This document shows positions 14,333 through 25,569 of a DNA stretch of 64,000 nt, piece by piece (positions within the stretch are counted from its first letter, which is position 1; each line of letters opens with the position of its first letter). Position numbers and translations under genes: made by a program. The notes beneath the pieces are model-generated. The model saw only the letters and a list, made by a program, of their open reading frames with translations. It was not told where the DNA came from and made no database searches. Source of the stretch: Hirsutella rhossiliensis (lineage: Eukaryota > Ascomycota > Sordariomycetes > Hypocreales > Ophiocordycipitaceae); assembly GCF_020360975.1 (NCBI RefSeq), contig NW_025408669.1, forward strand, positions 6,138,001-6,202,000, written 5' to 3'.

Positions 14333-14900
14333 TGTTAAGGTATATAAGTAAAAGCGGAATTTTAGGGAATTAAGGAATTACGTAAGACTACCTAATAGAG
14401 GGGAAGAAGGAGTATAAGGTAGGATTTTCAACGGAATTTATTAGTAGTATATTAGTATATAGAAGAGGTATTAAAGTTAATAATCCTCTATCTATCTACT
14501 AGCAGACATGCTGTCTTATATAGATAATTATAGCTAAACGGAAGAACCTTTCGGGACTGGATTTAGGCTGCCGTATAGCCCTAAGACTAGGGAATTCCGT
14601 GATACCTCGAGTAAATCTAGAAGTGTCTTAGTTCTACTAATATTCGTGTTTAAAGGAGGTTAGTCGTGCCGGTATTCTTAAAAGGTCTTAGCTAGTATTC
14701 TAAGCTAGCTCTATTCCTTCGATTCCCGATTATATAATAACCGGCAACCCGTTTAATATATAACGATAAGTAAAATAACGAGCAATTCTTACTCTATAGG
14801 ATAAGATTTTATCTATAATTAATATACTACTTATTAGCTTATATAATCGGGAGAGTATATTATAGCTGCTTTATTTATAGTAGGAACACCGTTCCTTATA
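14333..14900. repeat. 568-bp LTR, family S, copy S1
   Basis: It matches 27460-28027 in the same orientation and at the same length. It begins TGTTAAGG and ends CCTTATA, compatible with TG...CA LTR ends. It keeps more CA and TG than its neighbours, so it is younger or less mutated. No 5-bp target duplication is visible: the left flank ends CTAAG and the right flank begins GCCTC. It joins a Gypsy G integrase on the left to Gypsy copy C on the right. Confidence 0.7.
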
Positions 14901-15747
14901 GCCTCCCTTAAAGAGTAGATTTATATACCCTTTACTAATTTATTTATAGTAGTATATATATAGGGTAAAAACCTAATTTAGGAAAACTATTCTTATAAGG
15001 GTTTAGATATCTTAGAGTAAGTAGCGTTATACTATTCTTTTATTTTAGCGTATTTATAGATTTTATATATCTTTAAAAGATATCTCGTTAATAAACTATA
15101 ATTATCGCGGTATTTAAGTAGCGTGCCGTAATTAGGTTCTAATAATATAACTTAGTTATTTAGGTAGCGTTAATCGATTTTCTAGTAGTCTAGTTCTATA
15201 CTTAAGTAGGGTTTCGAAAGTACTTATCCTTTAAACCTAACTAGGAAGGCGTTATATTATACCTTTATCTAGAAGTATATTATATAATCTAAGTAGATAT
15301 ATAAGATCTATAAAATATACTTATGCTCTTTATAACTAAGTATTATTCTTAGGTTATCTAAAAATTCTCTTTATAGTTACTATTCTCGTTATAAAGCTAT
15401 AAAAGTATTAACCGCGGCAATAGCTATAGTATAGTTTCCTCTATATAGTACCGGTTAATACCGAATTAATATAGCTTATTAGTTTTCTATAAGAATTTAA
15501 GGTATTTATTAGGTTTTAATTTTAAGTATTTCTTTAAATTCTTTAAAGTATAAAGCGTATTCTTTAATTATAGTATTTTCCCTTAGTAGTAAGGGTAGTA
15601 ATATATATTCGTTCTTATCTTCCGTTTCTCTAAGTATTTCTTATTCTTTAAAGCTTATATTATTAATACTTTATTATTCCTCCTTAGGTTATTATCTAAG
15701 TTTTATAAGTATAAGGGCTATATCTATATCTTCCTTATTATATTATT

Positions 15748-16302
15748 ATTATTATTATTATTAAGACTACGCTAGGGACCTAGCTAGAGGTATCTAGAAC
15801 TTTAATATTAAATAAGAGGGAAAAACTAAAGTACCTAGGGGAAAACCCTCCCCTCTTTTAGTGCGGGTCCGCCTCGAACGAGGTCGTGGTAGTAATATAT
15901 AGGAAATTTACGCTAGCTACCGCGGGCTCCTCCCGCGAAATCGCGTCTCGGCGCGGGCCCTCTTAGGCCGTGGCCGCTACTATCCCGTGCGGCCGCGGCC
16001 CGGGCTCGCTAGCCCGGGCCTAGGGTTATAGGCAGTAGTCTCTCTCTAGGGGCCCGACTCGCGGGCGCCTCTATTTACCCTAGCTCCCGCGTCGCAGCCG
16101 CGTGGTCGCGGTCGCGTCGGCTTATCGGTCCGTTGGTTAGTAGGGCAGGTAATGTCCGGTTGCCGGGCCGGGCGCTGGTGTGGGTCGCTCCTAGGTAGGG
16201 CCGGCTAATCGAAATTCGGTCGGCCGGCTCCGCTAATCGTAAATCGGTTCCCGTCCGGCTACGCGACTTCCCGATTAGGGGCGCGGCGGCCTATATTTAC
16301 CC
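15748..16302 (-). mobile_element. GC-rich retroposon (SINE- or LINE-derived) with 16-bp target duplication
   Basis: A GC-rich 555-bp block interrupts the AT-rich gag/pol of copy C. It is flanked by identical 16-bp copies of TCCTTATTATATTATT at 15732-15747 and 16303-16318. The left end carries an (ATT)n run, so on the minus strand the element ends in an AAT-repeat tail. A long duplication plus a simple-repeat tail is the hallmark of target-primed reverse transcription. It keeps TG and CA, so it has seen less RIP. Near-repeats of GGGTAAATANAGGC occur at its 5' end and again near 16075. No open reading frame or clear tRNA head was recognised. Confidence 0.75.
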
Positions 16303-17628
16303 TCCTTATTATATTATTTATAGACTACCTATTATTATTATTAATTTTTATTTTATATATCTTCCTAAAATCGTTTACCGTTCTTTTTAATTTAGTTTTA
16401 AGAGACTCTTTTAAGATAGGGGTATTCTAGTTCTATAAATTTAACTTATTTCTATATTTTAAGATCCCTTTATTATATTATTATAAGGGTCTTCTTTAAT
16501 AGCTTTAAGAACTATCTAGTACTATCCTTATCGCTTAAGTATACTATATATTCGTCGTTATAATATATAGTTTAACTAAGAAGTTTATACTTTAGTTTCT
16601 ATCTATTAGTAGCGTTTAAGTATTTCTTACCTTTTAAGGCTAGTACCTAGTAGGTTTTCTTCTCCTTATAAGTTTATTTATATTCTTTAAAGTAATATTT
16701 AAGTTTCCTATAGTTAAAATACTTTCTTTTACTTTTCTATATTATATTTAGATCTATCTTACTTAAGTTAGTTATATAGGCATAAGTAATAAGAGTTTTA
16801 TACTTTTTTTTATAGTTAGCGCGTTAGTTAAAGTTATTCTTCTAAGAAGGGTTTTAGTTTCCTCTTCCTTATTTCTTTTCTTAGTATCGCGTATACTATC
16901 TATCGTCGATTTATACTACTATAGTAATATAGTCTAAGAGGTTATTAAGTCGATTTTCCTTATAAAGCTCGTCCTTAACTTCTTTTTTAAGCTTATCGTA
17001 GAATCGTAATATAAGAGGTTCGTTATCCTAATTAAGCTTTAAGGTAACTTAATAGAACTTTATAATATAATTTAATACTAAGATCCTTTATTAAAGTTCT
17101 TAAAGTTTTTATTCGGCTTTTTATTCCTTATTAGTTATTCTAAATACCTTTATAATAGCTTCTTTAAATCCTTAGAAACTAGTAAAGACTTTATTTATTT
17201 TATTATCTTATCGCGCTAGTTAGTTATCGAGAAAGTCCCTTATAATAAGTTTAAACTAAGTAAGTACCGTTCTAAATAAATAATTTCCTATATAGAGTAC
17301 CTTTTTAACTAGGTCCGAAAGTTTAATAGGGTAAAACCGGTAATAGGCCTTAAGTTAAGTAAGAAAGTCTTAAAGCGTGCTATAAGTACCGTTAAATAGT
17401 CCTAGCTATTTTAGTTTAACTACTTCTTTAAGGTCCCTAACTTATTTATTACCTCCTTTATTCCTAAGTAACTATACCTTATATTAAAGGGTAATAATCT
17501 CGCGTATTATATCCTAAGGCGATATAATAGCTCTAGAGTTAGTTAATCTAGCTTACTATATAGGTATATTAATAGTTATAATATTACTTAAAGTAACGCG
17601 GTATTATACTAAATAAAAGCTTTTAACG

Positions 17629-18098
17629 TATAATAACTAGTATTATTCCTAAGGGATAAACCTATTAAGGGGTTTATATTAATAGATATAATAGGGCGTA
17701 GTCTAAGTAATAATAAGTATATTACGTTAGTAATAAGTTAGAGGCTATAGACTATAGACTATAACTAGGTAATTAGAATTAAAGATAAAATTATTATAAA
17801 GATCTATATTAAAAGCTATCGAGCTATCTATTTAAAGAAGTAAAAGTAAGTAGCTATATATACCTATAGAGACTGTCCTTAGATTATAGTCTTAGCCGTA
17901 ATCCCCTTTATAGCTTACTATGGCTTACTTATAAGCTATGCTCTTAAGTAGTAATCTATCTATATAAGGCTTACTTAGCTTACGTATACTCTAGGTAAGC
18001 TAAGCTTAAGTAACTTCTCGTCCTAACTATTATTCCGAGCCGCCTTATTACGTAAATATAGCCGGCTCTCTTATAGCCCGCTAACTATAGTCGTAATA
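17629..18098 (-). repeat. 5' LTR of Gypsy copy C
   Basis: The inner part (17629-17905) matches the LTR at 662-940. The outer ~190 bp (likely U3 promoter region) is different sequence but ends in the family terminus GTCGTAATA. The LTR is 470 bp against 450 bp in A and B, so this is a variant U3. Confidence 0.7.
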
Positions 18099-20884
18099 TA
18101 AGAAGCCCTAAAAAAAGATAAAAATTATATTATAATATACTTACTATAAGAAGAAAGGGTATTTAGTTAAAGATTACTACTATCTTTACCTAGAAAAGGC
18201 CCTTAAAGGCTTTTCTAAAAATTTAAAAAATTAAAATAAAGGAATACATTTTAAGAGGCCTAGAAAACCTTCTATAGAAGGAAATCCTATTAAATTAGAC
18301 TCTTACGTTGATAAGAAGACGAAAAAACCCTCTTCTCTATATATATCGGAAGTAGAAAAAATAGAAATCGATAATTAAACGGACGAAGAACTAGAAATCG
18401 ATTTTTCTATTCCTCCTCCTACCCCTAGAGGTTATAAAAGCTCCGAAGAAGAAGCAGAGGTATATATCTCTTCGAATATCCTTAAAAAAGCCGTATTTAA
18501 TAATAGGTAAATAGGACCTTTAAATTCCTCTCGAATTAAAGACCTTATATATAAGGTAAAAGAGAAGGAAATCCCTTATAAAACCTTAGAAAATAGAGAT
18601 TTCTATAATTTAATATATAATACCGGTGCTACTAAGTATATAGTATCGGAAAAGAAATTCCTTATTAATTTTCGAACTATCTCTACTAAGGTTAATTAGG
18701 GAAAGGCATCTTATATAGTTATTAAAGGCTATAGAGATCTTCTTTTTAGATTTCTAAATAATAAAAGGCTATTTATCTTAAGAAACTGCCTTTTTATACT
18801 TAAATTAAGGGTAAATATTATAAGCTAATCGTATTTTAGAAATACTTATACCTTTATTAATAGTAAGGAGATTTTCCTACTAGATAACTAAGCTAATATT
18901 ATATTTAAAGGAAAATAGTAAGATAACCTTTATATCTTCTCTTTAGAAATTCCTTTCTTAAAAAAGAAGACATTCCTATATAATATTAATAATATAAGGA
19001 ATAATATAAAGGACCTGAACTTTTATTTATAGCATTTAAGGCTAGGATATATAAGTCTTAAAGCCTTACTAGAAACCTTTAAAAGGTATAATAAAGATAT
19101 AACTATCCCTAAGAAGGATATTATAAAAATAAAAGAATATAAGGCTTATATTAAAGTAAAGGCAACTAATAAAAGGAATAAATCCCTATTTAATAAGGTA
19201 TATAATTACCTTAATAGAGTTACTATTAATATTTAGGGCCTTATAAGGACCCCTACTTATAATAAATACACCTCCTTTATATCCTTTTTAGATATAGGGA
19301 TAAGATATTTAGAAATATCTTTAATAAAGTCTAAGGCAGAAGCCCTATATAAATTCTTAGAATATAAAGCCTTAGTTAAAAATAACTAGGATAATATTAC
19401 TATAAAGGAAGTCTTTTTAGATAACGTAAAAGAATTCCTATATAAAATAAAGCCCTACTACTTAAGAAAGGGAATTAAATATTATACTAGCCCTCCTAAG
19501 ACTCCTAAATTAAACGGAGCAATAAAGAAGATTAATAGGACTATTTTAAATAAAGTCCGAGCTATTTTATATATAGTAAAACTGCCTAAATATCTATAGG
19601 GAGAAGCTATTCTAATAGCAGCCTATTTATATAATAGGACCCCTTCCTTACGAATAGGCTTCTAAACTCTTATAGAGAAGAAGGAAAATAAATCTCTAGC
19701 TTTAAAAGACTTAGAGAAAATTAAGACCTTCGGAAGTACTATTTATTATAAAAATAAAGACCCCTTAAATAAGCTAGAAATAAGAGCTTATAAGGGTATT
19801 ATTATAGGCTATACTAAAAATACTTATAAAATATATAACTTTTCGAAAAGAAAGGTAATAATTTCTAGAGGTATTATTATCCTAGAAAATAAATTTATAG
19901 AAAATTAAAAAGAAGAAGACCTTAAGGACTTTAATTTTAATACCTTACCTTCTATAAATAAGGTCCCGGATAATTATTTATAAAGGGAACCTATATATAA
20001 AGAAGGTAATAACTCTTCTTTAAATAAAGAGGAAAATAACCCTCTTATAGAGAAGGAAGATAACCCTTTCATAGAGTAAGAAAATAACCCTCCTATAGAG
20101 AAGGAAGATAACCCTCCTATAGAGAAGGAAGATAACCCTTTTATAAAAACGGGAAATAATCCTCTTTTAGAAAAGGGATTAAATAAGGATCTAAAAATCC
20201 GTATTAATATACCTAAGAAGCTAAACGGATTTTATAAAGACTATATCGTATACCCCGAAATAAATACTATATTATATAGTAAAAGTAAAGAGATTATTTT
20301 ATTTCTACTAGAAAATAAGGATCCTATAAAGCCTAAAATATTTAAATAGGCTATAAATAGCTTAGAAGCTATAGAATAGAAAAGAGCTATATTTCTAGAA
20401 ATAAAAGAGCTCTTAAACTAAAATACCTAGGAATTAAAGCCTCTTCCTAGCAATAGGGAGGCCCTAGGCGGCCGTTAGGTCTATAAAATAAAGGGATAAT
20501 AATAATATTATTCTTAAATATAAAGCCCGCTACGTAGTATAAGGATTTAATTAGGTCTACGGCCTAGATTATTTAGAAACCTTTTCTATAATAGTAAGAC
20601 CTAAATCTATTAGAATACTACTTATAATAGCTATTTCTAATAATTATACTTTACTATAATACGATATAAAAAATGCCTTTATATATACTAAAATAGATAT
20701 AGATATTTATATAAAAATCCCTATAAGCTATAAAGAGCTAATACTTAAAGACTAGTTTAATAAAAACTAGTATAAGTATAATATTAGCTATTTATAGTTT
20801 CTAGAGCTATATAAAAAGAAAAGGCTAGTAGTAAAATTAAAGAAAGTATTATACGGCCTTAAATAAAGCCTAAAGCTCTAGTAT

Positions 20885-21258
20885 TATCACGAAAAAGATA
20901 TAGCCGCCTATTAGATATAAGCGATAGCGTTAATTAACGTATATAGTATACGCGATATACCCCCTTAGGGATATCGGGTTAATTCGTCCTAGGATACCTA
21001 GATATCCTAGACTATAGCGGGAATTTTTATATAGGCAGGCCCTATACTGAAACCGCGCTTAATTGCGCTAGCGGGACTCGAACCACGGGCCTTTCGGGTA
21101 GTGCGCGCTAGGCTAGCTAGAAGAAGTGCGTGCGTAGTTACCGGGAAGTTCCCGGAGGGGTAACCCCTCCGCCCGGGCTTATAACTATCACGAAAAAGAT
21201 ATAGCCGCCTATTAGATATAAGCGACAGCGTTAATTAACGTATATAGTATACGCGATA
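20885..21258 (-). mobile_element. TRIM-like miniature LTR element (374 bp) inside Copia RT
   Basis: Two 73-bp direct terminal repeats (20885-20957 and 21186-21258) differ at one position (T versus C). They begin TATCACG and end CGCGATA, consistent with TG...CA ends after RIP. A 5-bp target duplication AGTAT flanks the element (20880-20884 and 21259-21263). Removing it restores the Copia reading frame. The 228-bp interior has no ORF. On the minus strand it ends in the purine tract AAGGGGG next to the left LTR, as a polypurine tract should, so I orient it minus. The interior also carries pol III-like boxes and GC palindromes. Confidence 0.85.
21073..21119 (-). promoter_or_regulatory. tRNA-like internal promoter boxes in the miniature element
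   Basis: On the minus strand the interior of the element contains GGTTCGAGTCC (a close match to a B box / T-arm, plus-strand 21074-21084) preceded by TAGCTAGCCTAG (A-box-like, plus-strand 21108-21119). The spacing resembles a shortened tRNA gene. I could not fold a convincing acceptor or anticodon stem, so this is a degenerate tRNA-derived segment rather than a tRNA gene. Confidence 0.45.
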
Positions 21259-22737
21259 AGTATAACTATCTTAGCTCTATATTAGCTAAGATAGGATTTT
21301 CGGCCCTTCTTATAGATAAAAGGGTATTTATAAATACGTAATATAAAATTATAATAGTAATCTACGTAGATAACCTCCTAATAATAGGGCTTAATAGAGG
21401 TATAATAAATAGTCTACTTAGAAAAGTAGTAGATTATATAAAGGTTTAGCTTCTAGGCGAACTAAAAGACTTCTTAGGAATATATATAATTATAAACTAA
21501 AGTAGAAAGGAGATATTTATATCCTAGGAAAAATATACTTATAATAAAATATAAGAATATAATAAAGAAGACTTAGGGACTTTTAATACGCCTACTATAG
21601 TAGGAGTAAAGCTTAAAAAGGCTACTATAATACCTTCGTAAAAAGAAATCCTTATTTACTAAAGGGAAATAGGGGCTCTATTATATCTAGCTATAATAAG
21701 TAGGCTAGACATTTTATATACTATTATTTCCTATGCTAGATTTACTTTTAAACTAAATAATATATATTTTAAAGCGTTAAATACTATCTAAAAATATTTA
21801 AATAAATACCCTAACCTAGGAATAGTTTATTACTATAATATCCCTTATACTTATAATTTTATAAAAGGTTATTCCGACGCTAGCTAGGCGTCTAACCTTA
21901 TAGATAGAAAATCCGTTTCTAGATACTATTTCTATATTTATAAAAATATTATAAGTTAGGCTAGCTAGAAGCAAAAATCTATAGCCCTATTAACCTACGA
22001 AGCTAAGTTTATTGCCCTTAGGGAGGCTAATAAAGAAGCTTTATATCTAAATCGGCTATTTTATTTAATAAATAATAGCTTGTCTATTAGAATTCCTAAT
22101 ACTATACCTCCTATCCTAATAGATAACGAGGCAGCTATTAAATTAGCTAAAAATCCGGAATTTTATAAAAAGACAAAGTATATAGATATTACTTACTTCT
22201 ATACCTAAGAAAATATTAAGGAAAAGAAGATCCGGATTTTCTATATTAAATCTAAAGATAATATTACCGATATATTTACTAAGGAACTAAGAAGAGAAAA
22301 GTTCTTTAAGTTCTAAGAGCTTCTTTCCCTTAAGGAATTAAAAGAGCCTTAAAAAGAAAAGCTTATATCCCTTTAAAAGAGGTTTTTTTTAGCTATCTTT
22401 CGCTTTCTTAGCTTTTCCTCTATATATAACTAATAGGTATTTTCCTTTAAAAAGGTTTCTTATTAGTAAAAAATAACTTATAAAAATAAGGGTTTTCCTT
22501 ATTAAAGGTTTCCTATAATAACTCTATAAGGCTTTTTCCTTATAAAGGTTTACTTAAAAAGAGGAGAAAAATTATAATTATACCTAGGATTTTTCCTACT
22601 AAGGCTTTTTCCTAGAAAGGGTTTTAAAATTTTCCCTTATATTCCTATTATATACCTTATTCTTAATAAGGATAATTCTACTATAAAAGAAATAACTAGT
22701 AAAGAGCACTATTTACTTAGTACTTTTTAAAGGAGGC

Positions 22738-23431
22738 TATAAGAATATACCCTTATATTCCTATTTTACTATTATAAAGAAATAATAGGTATAGGGAGGC
22801 TCTATAAAATGCTAGTAAAAAGAGGCTCTATAATATAGTCTAAGGGAATAACCCTTAAAGATAAAGACCTCTACTAGATATCTATACCTTTCTTTAGGAA
22901 AGGCGGGTTAAGATAAGCCTATCCTAATAAAATAAAATATATATAAAATATATAAGTTAATTACGAGTAGAACGGATACCCTATTGCCTATTTTAGCCTA
23001 GCGGTTCTAAAGATATCCGCGATACGAGAATAAGTAAGGCATAGAATATTCTAGTTAAATCTACTACTTATACTAAAACCTATAGTCTTACGTTAACTAT
23101 TACGTTATAATTAGACCACCTACTAAGTTAGGAAGACCTACTATAAATAGAGATTTTTAAGTACTATAGAATATACTAGAAAGCTAACTAATTAGTCTAC
23201 TAGTAAGCGAGCAATAGTCTATAAAAGATAAAGGTTTTCCCTAAGAGTAGTAGATAGATAAAGTAAGTTTATAAGTATCCTTTATAACGCTATTCTTTTA
23301 ATATATTATTTAGCCCCTTATATACTTATTATAAATTCCGGACGAAATCCTACCCTATACTCCTTCGACCGATCTTTCCGCTTACGTTATGGATTACCCG
23401 ATTCTACGCTTATTACTTATACCTTTCTATA
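22738..23431 (+). repeat. 3' LTR of Copia H (694 bp)
   Basis: It starts TATAAGAATATACCC and ends ACCTTTCTATA. It matches the solo LTR at 56440-57135 in reverse complement over its whole length. It is directly followed by GGTCG and a LINE endonuclease frame. Confidence 0.85.
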
Positions 23432-25569
23432 GGTCGATAGTACTATCCCTTTAGCTATAGAAAAATCTTATATACTTCCCTCTTAAGGTAGTAAGTTTAA
23501 GTTATAATCTTATTACTTCCTATATAAGTTATATCGCGGTATCTAAGGTTCTATTATATTTAACTTAGAGTAGGTAATAGATATTAAAGTCCCTTACTAT
23601 TACTATAGGGTGCTTTAGTTTAATTACGCTTAGGTTATATAATATACTAGCCCTCGCGGCCCTTAGTAATAAGTAAATCGCTTATAGTTTAATACTATCC
23701 TTAAAAGTTACCTTACTTTAGTTTAGTTTAAACTAGGGCGACTAAGTCCCTAGCCTAAGCCTTTTATATATATATAGCGCGTACCTCCCCTCCCTATAAA
23801 CTAAGCTATAGGGCGCCGCTCTAAGGGGAGGGGGGCCGCCTCTTAGTATAGCTTTTACTTCTTATAGTACTATTAAGTTAAAGCTAGCTTAGTAGTAAAG
23901 CGCTAACTAAGCTAACTTATACCTCTTTTATATATTCTAGAATAGTACTTTTAGTTATATATAGGTAGGGTTAAGGTAAAAAGGGTCGTTTATATAAAGA
24001 GAGAGGCGCTTTATTTCCTAGCGCTTCTCTATCTATTATACCTATAAATATTATTTATAATTAGTTCGGCCTCCTTAGCCTTACTAGCTAGCGGGTATCT
24101 TAAGCTCGACCTTTTATCTTAGCGTAGTTTACCTAGTCCTTACTTTTAGACCGCGGTCGATTTAAGAACGCCCTAGGTTTTAATAGTAGGGAGTACCTAT
24201 TACTTAGCGTACGTTTAAGTATTCGCGAACTATTAAAGTTATTATAAGTAGTTTTCCCTTACCTTTTCCTAGGCTTTATTTACTATAAGGTAAGTCTAGG
24301 TCTATAATAAGTAGTCCCCTTAGTATAAGATATAGTTATAAGGGATTTCGCCCTTCTTAGCCTTATATTTATCCTTACTTTTATTATATACTATACTCTT
24401 ATATCGGCTATAGAGTTATATCGATATATACTATTTAGCTATATAGCTATACTTATAGTAATTATAGTACCTCTATAGTTAAACTAACTTATTATAGGGT
24501 TTATATTAAAAGATTTATACTTTAAAGACTAGGCCTAGGTTATAAAGCCTATTAGCCTCCTTTAAGCTACTAACCTTAATAAGTATAGTTATCGCTATCG
24601 ATATCTTAGATTAAGGGTATAGCGCCTAGGCTTAAAAGACCTTAACTTTATTTACCTCTATAATCTTATAGAGTAATCGCTCCTTATTTACTATTACTAC
24701 CTTTAAGGGGATATTCTTAGCGACTACTATATACGCGAGGTAAGCGATCGTAGCCTTTAGTTTAAACACGGCCTTAACCTAGCCTTAGTCCCTTTAGTAA
24801 GCTCTCGCCGCGGTATTAAATATAACCGCGATATCTTCGCTTTAAAAGCGCCTTACTATTATAGCGCTTATAGCTTTTAGGGCTATATTTACTACCTTTA
24901 CTATATCCTTTAGTTTACGGCTTAGGATTTTAGGCGGCGCCTTAGTAAGGACAATAATAATCTTACGTTTATAGTATAGTAGGACCTATTTTACTATAGC
25001 TTTATATTAAGTCGGTCTTTTAGTCTTAGCTACGACCGCGGCCTAAGTTCGCTTAGGGCCCCCTAGGCCTAAAGCGATGCTTAAGTAGAGTTCTTCCTTA
25101 ACTACCTCCTTAATTACTTCCTAGATTATTATCTTAAAGCTCTTATCTATATAGAGCACCGCTAATAACGCGCTACTAGTATAGCTTTTTACCTTAAAGA
25201 GCTATTCGACTACTACCTATACCTTACCGAACTATATACTTAAGACAAAGCCTATAAGTTTATTATATACCGCTTTTTCTATAAGGTTACTTAGCGCTTA
25301 GGCCGGTATTATATCGCTGCTTTAGGTTTATTAACTCGCCCTATTAAGGTATATAAATTTAGGTAGCGTCTCTTTATACTATATACTTTAATTAAGCTTA
25401 GTATATCGATAGCTACTACTATATTTACTTACCCCTTAGCCTTAGTATAGTATTATTACTAAGGGTAATTAATACTACTAAATTAATTCTTAGTATTAGT
25501 TAGTATTTTAGTTGCGATATATACCTACCGCGGGCGTATATTAGTTTTATAAGAAGTTTTTAAAGTAAT
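23432..25569 (-). mobile_element. Tad-like non-LTR retrotransposon (LINE): ORF1 and start of ORF2, RIP-mutated
   Basis: On the minus strand, 24250-25480 reads as a LINE ORF1 (gag-like) protein with a basic RRF-containing core. Its paired cysteine knuckles (YNCYKYGHIAKQ type) lie near 24370-24480. Downstream, 23432-23760 reads as the apurinic-type endonuclease of ORF2: a HPIVIVRDFN block (normally VGDFN) near 23600 and STID at the very end. The frame is cut there by the 3' end of Copia H. The GC-rich stretch near 23780-23840 separates the two ORFs. Reverse transcriptase is not in the window. Assignment to the Tad clade rests on the ORF1/endonuclease arrangement common in ascomycetes. Confidence 0.7.

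Larger units (their letters stand above)
14901..18098 (-). mobile_element. Ty3/Gypsy copy C (LTR, gag, part of pol), RIP-mutated
   Basis: The region is collinear with the 5' part of copy B as reverse complement: LTR at 17629-18098, gag down to about 16500, the zinc knuckle near 16690-16740, then sequence matching B at about 2000-3000. It carries a 555-bp retroposon at 15748-16302. Many CG sites kept in copy A are TA here. Beyond about 15050 the match to B weakens, so the innermost part may belong to a related subfamily. It is truncated at the S1 LTR. On the right it interrupts a Copia gag just before that gag's zinc knuckle. Confidence 0.8.
18099..23431 (+). mobile_element. Ty1/Copia retrotransposon H with 3' LTR, RIP-mutated
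   Basis: The plus-strand frame is easy to follow with TAA/TAG read as Gln/Trp. A zinc knuckle (YX2YX4YX4Y, originally CCHC) lies near 18134-18175. A protease-like NTGATKYIVS lies near 18620. The GAG-pre-integrase HLRLGH-like block lies near 19030, and integrase runs to about 19900. Reverse transcriptase lies at about 20540-21560 and is interrupted by the 374-bp miniature element. RNase H, with GYSDAS and a C-terminal DIFTKEL, ends near 22320. A poorly conserved 3' untranslated stretch with repeated AAAGG/TTTCC blocks follows, then the 694-bp 3' LTR. The gag start and 5' LTR are separated by copy C. The 3' end lands inside a LINE endonuclease. Confidence 0.88.
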
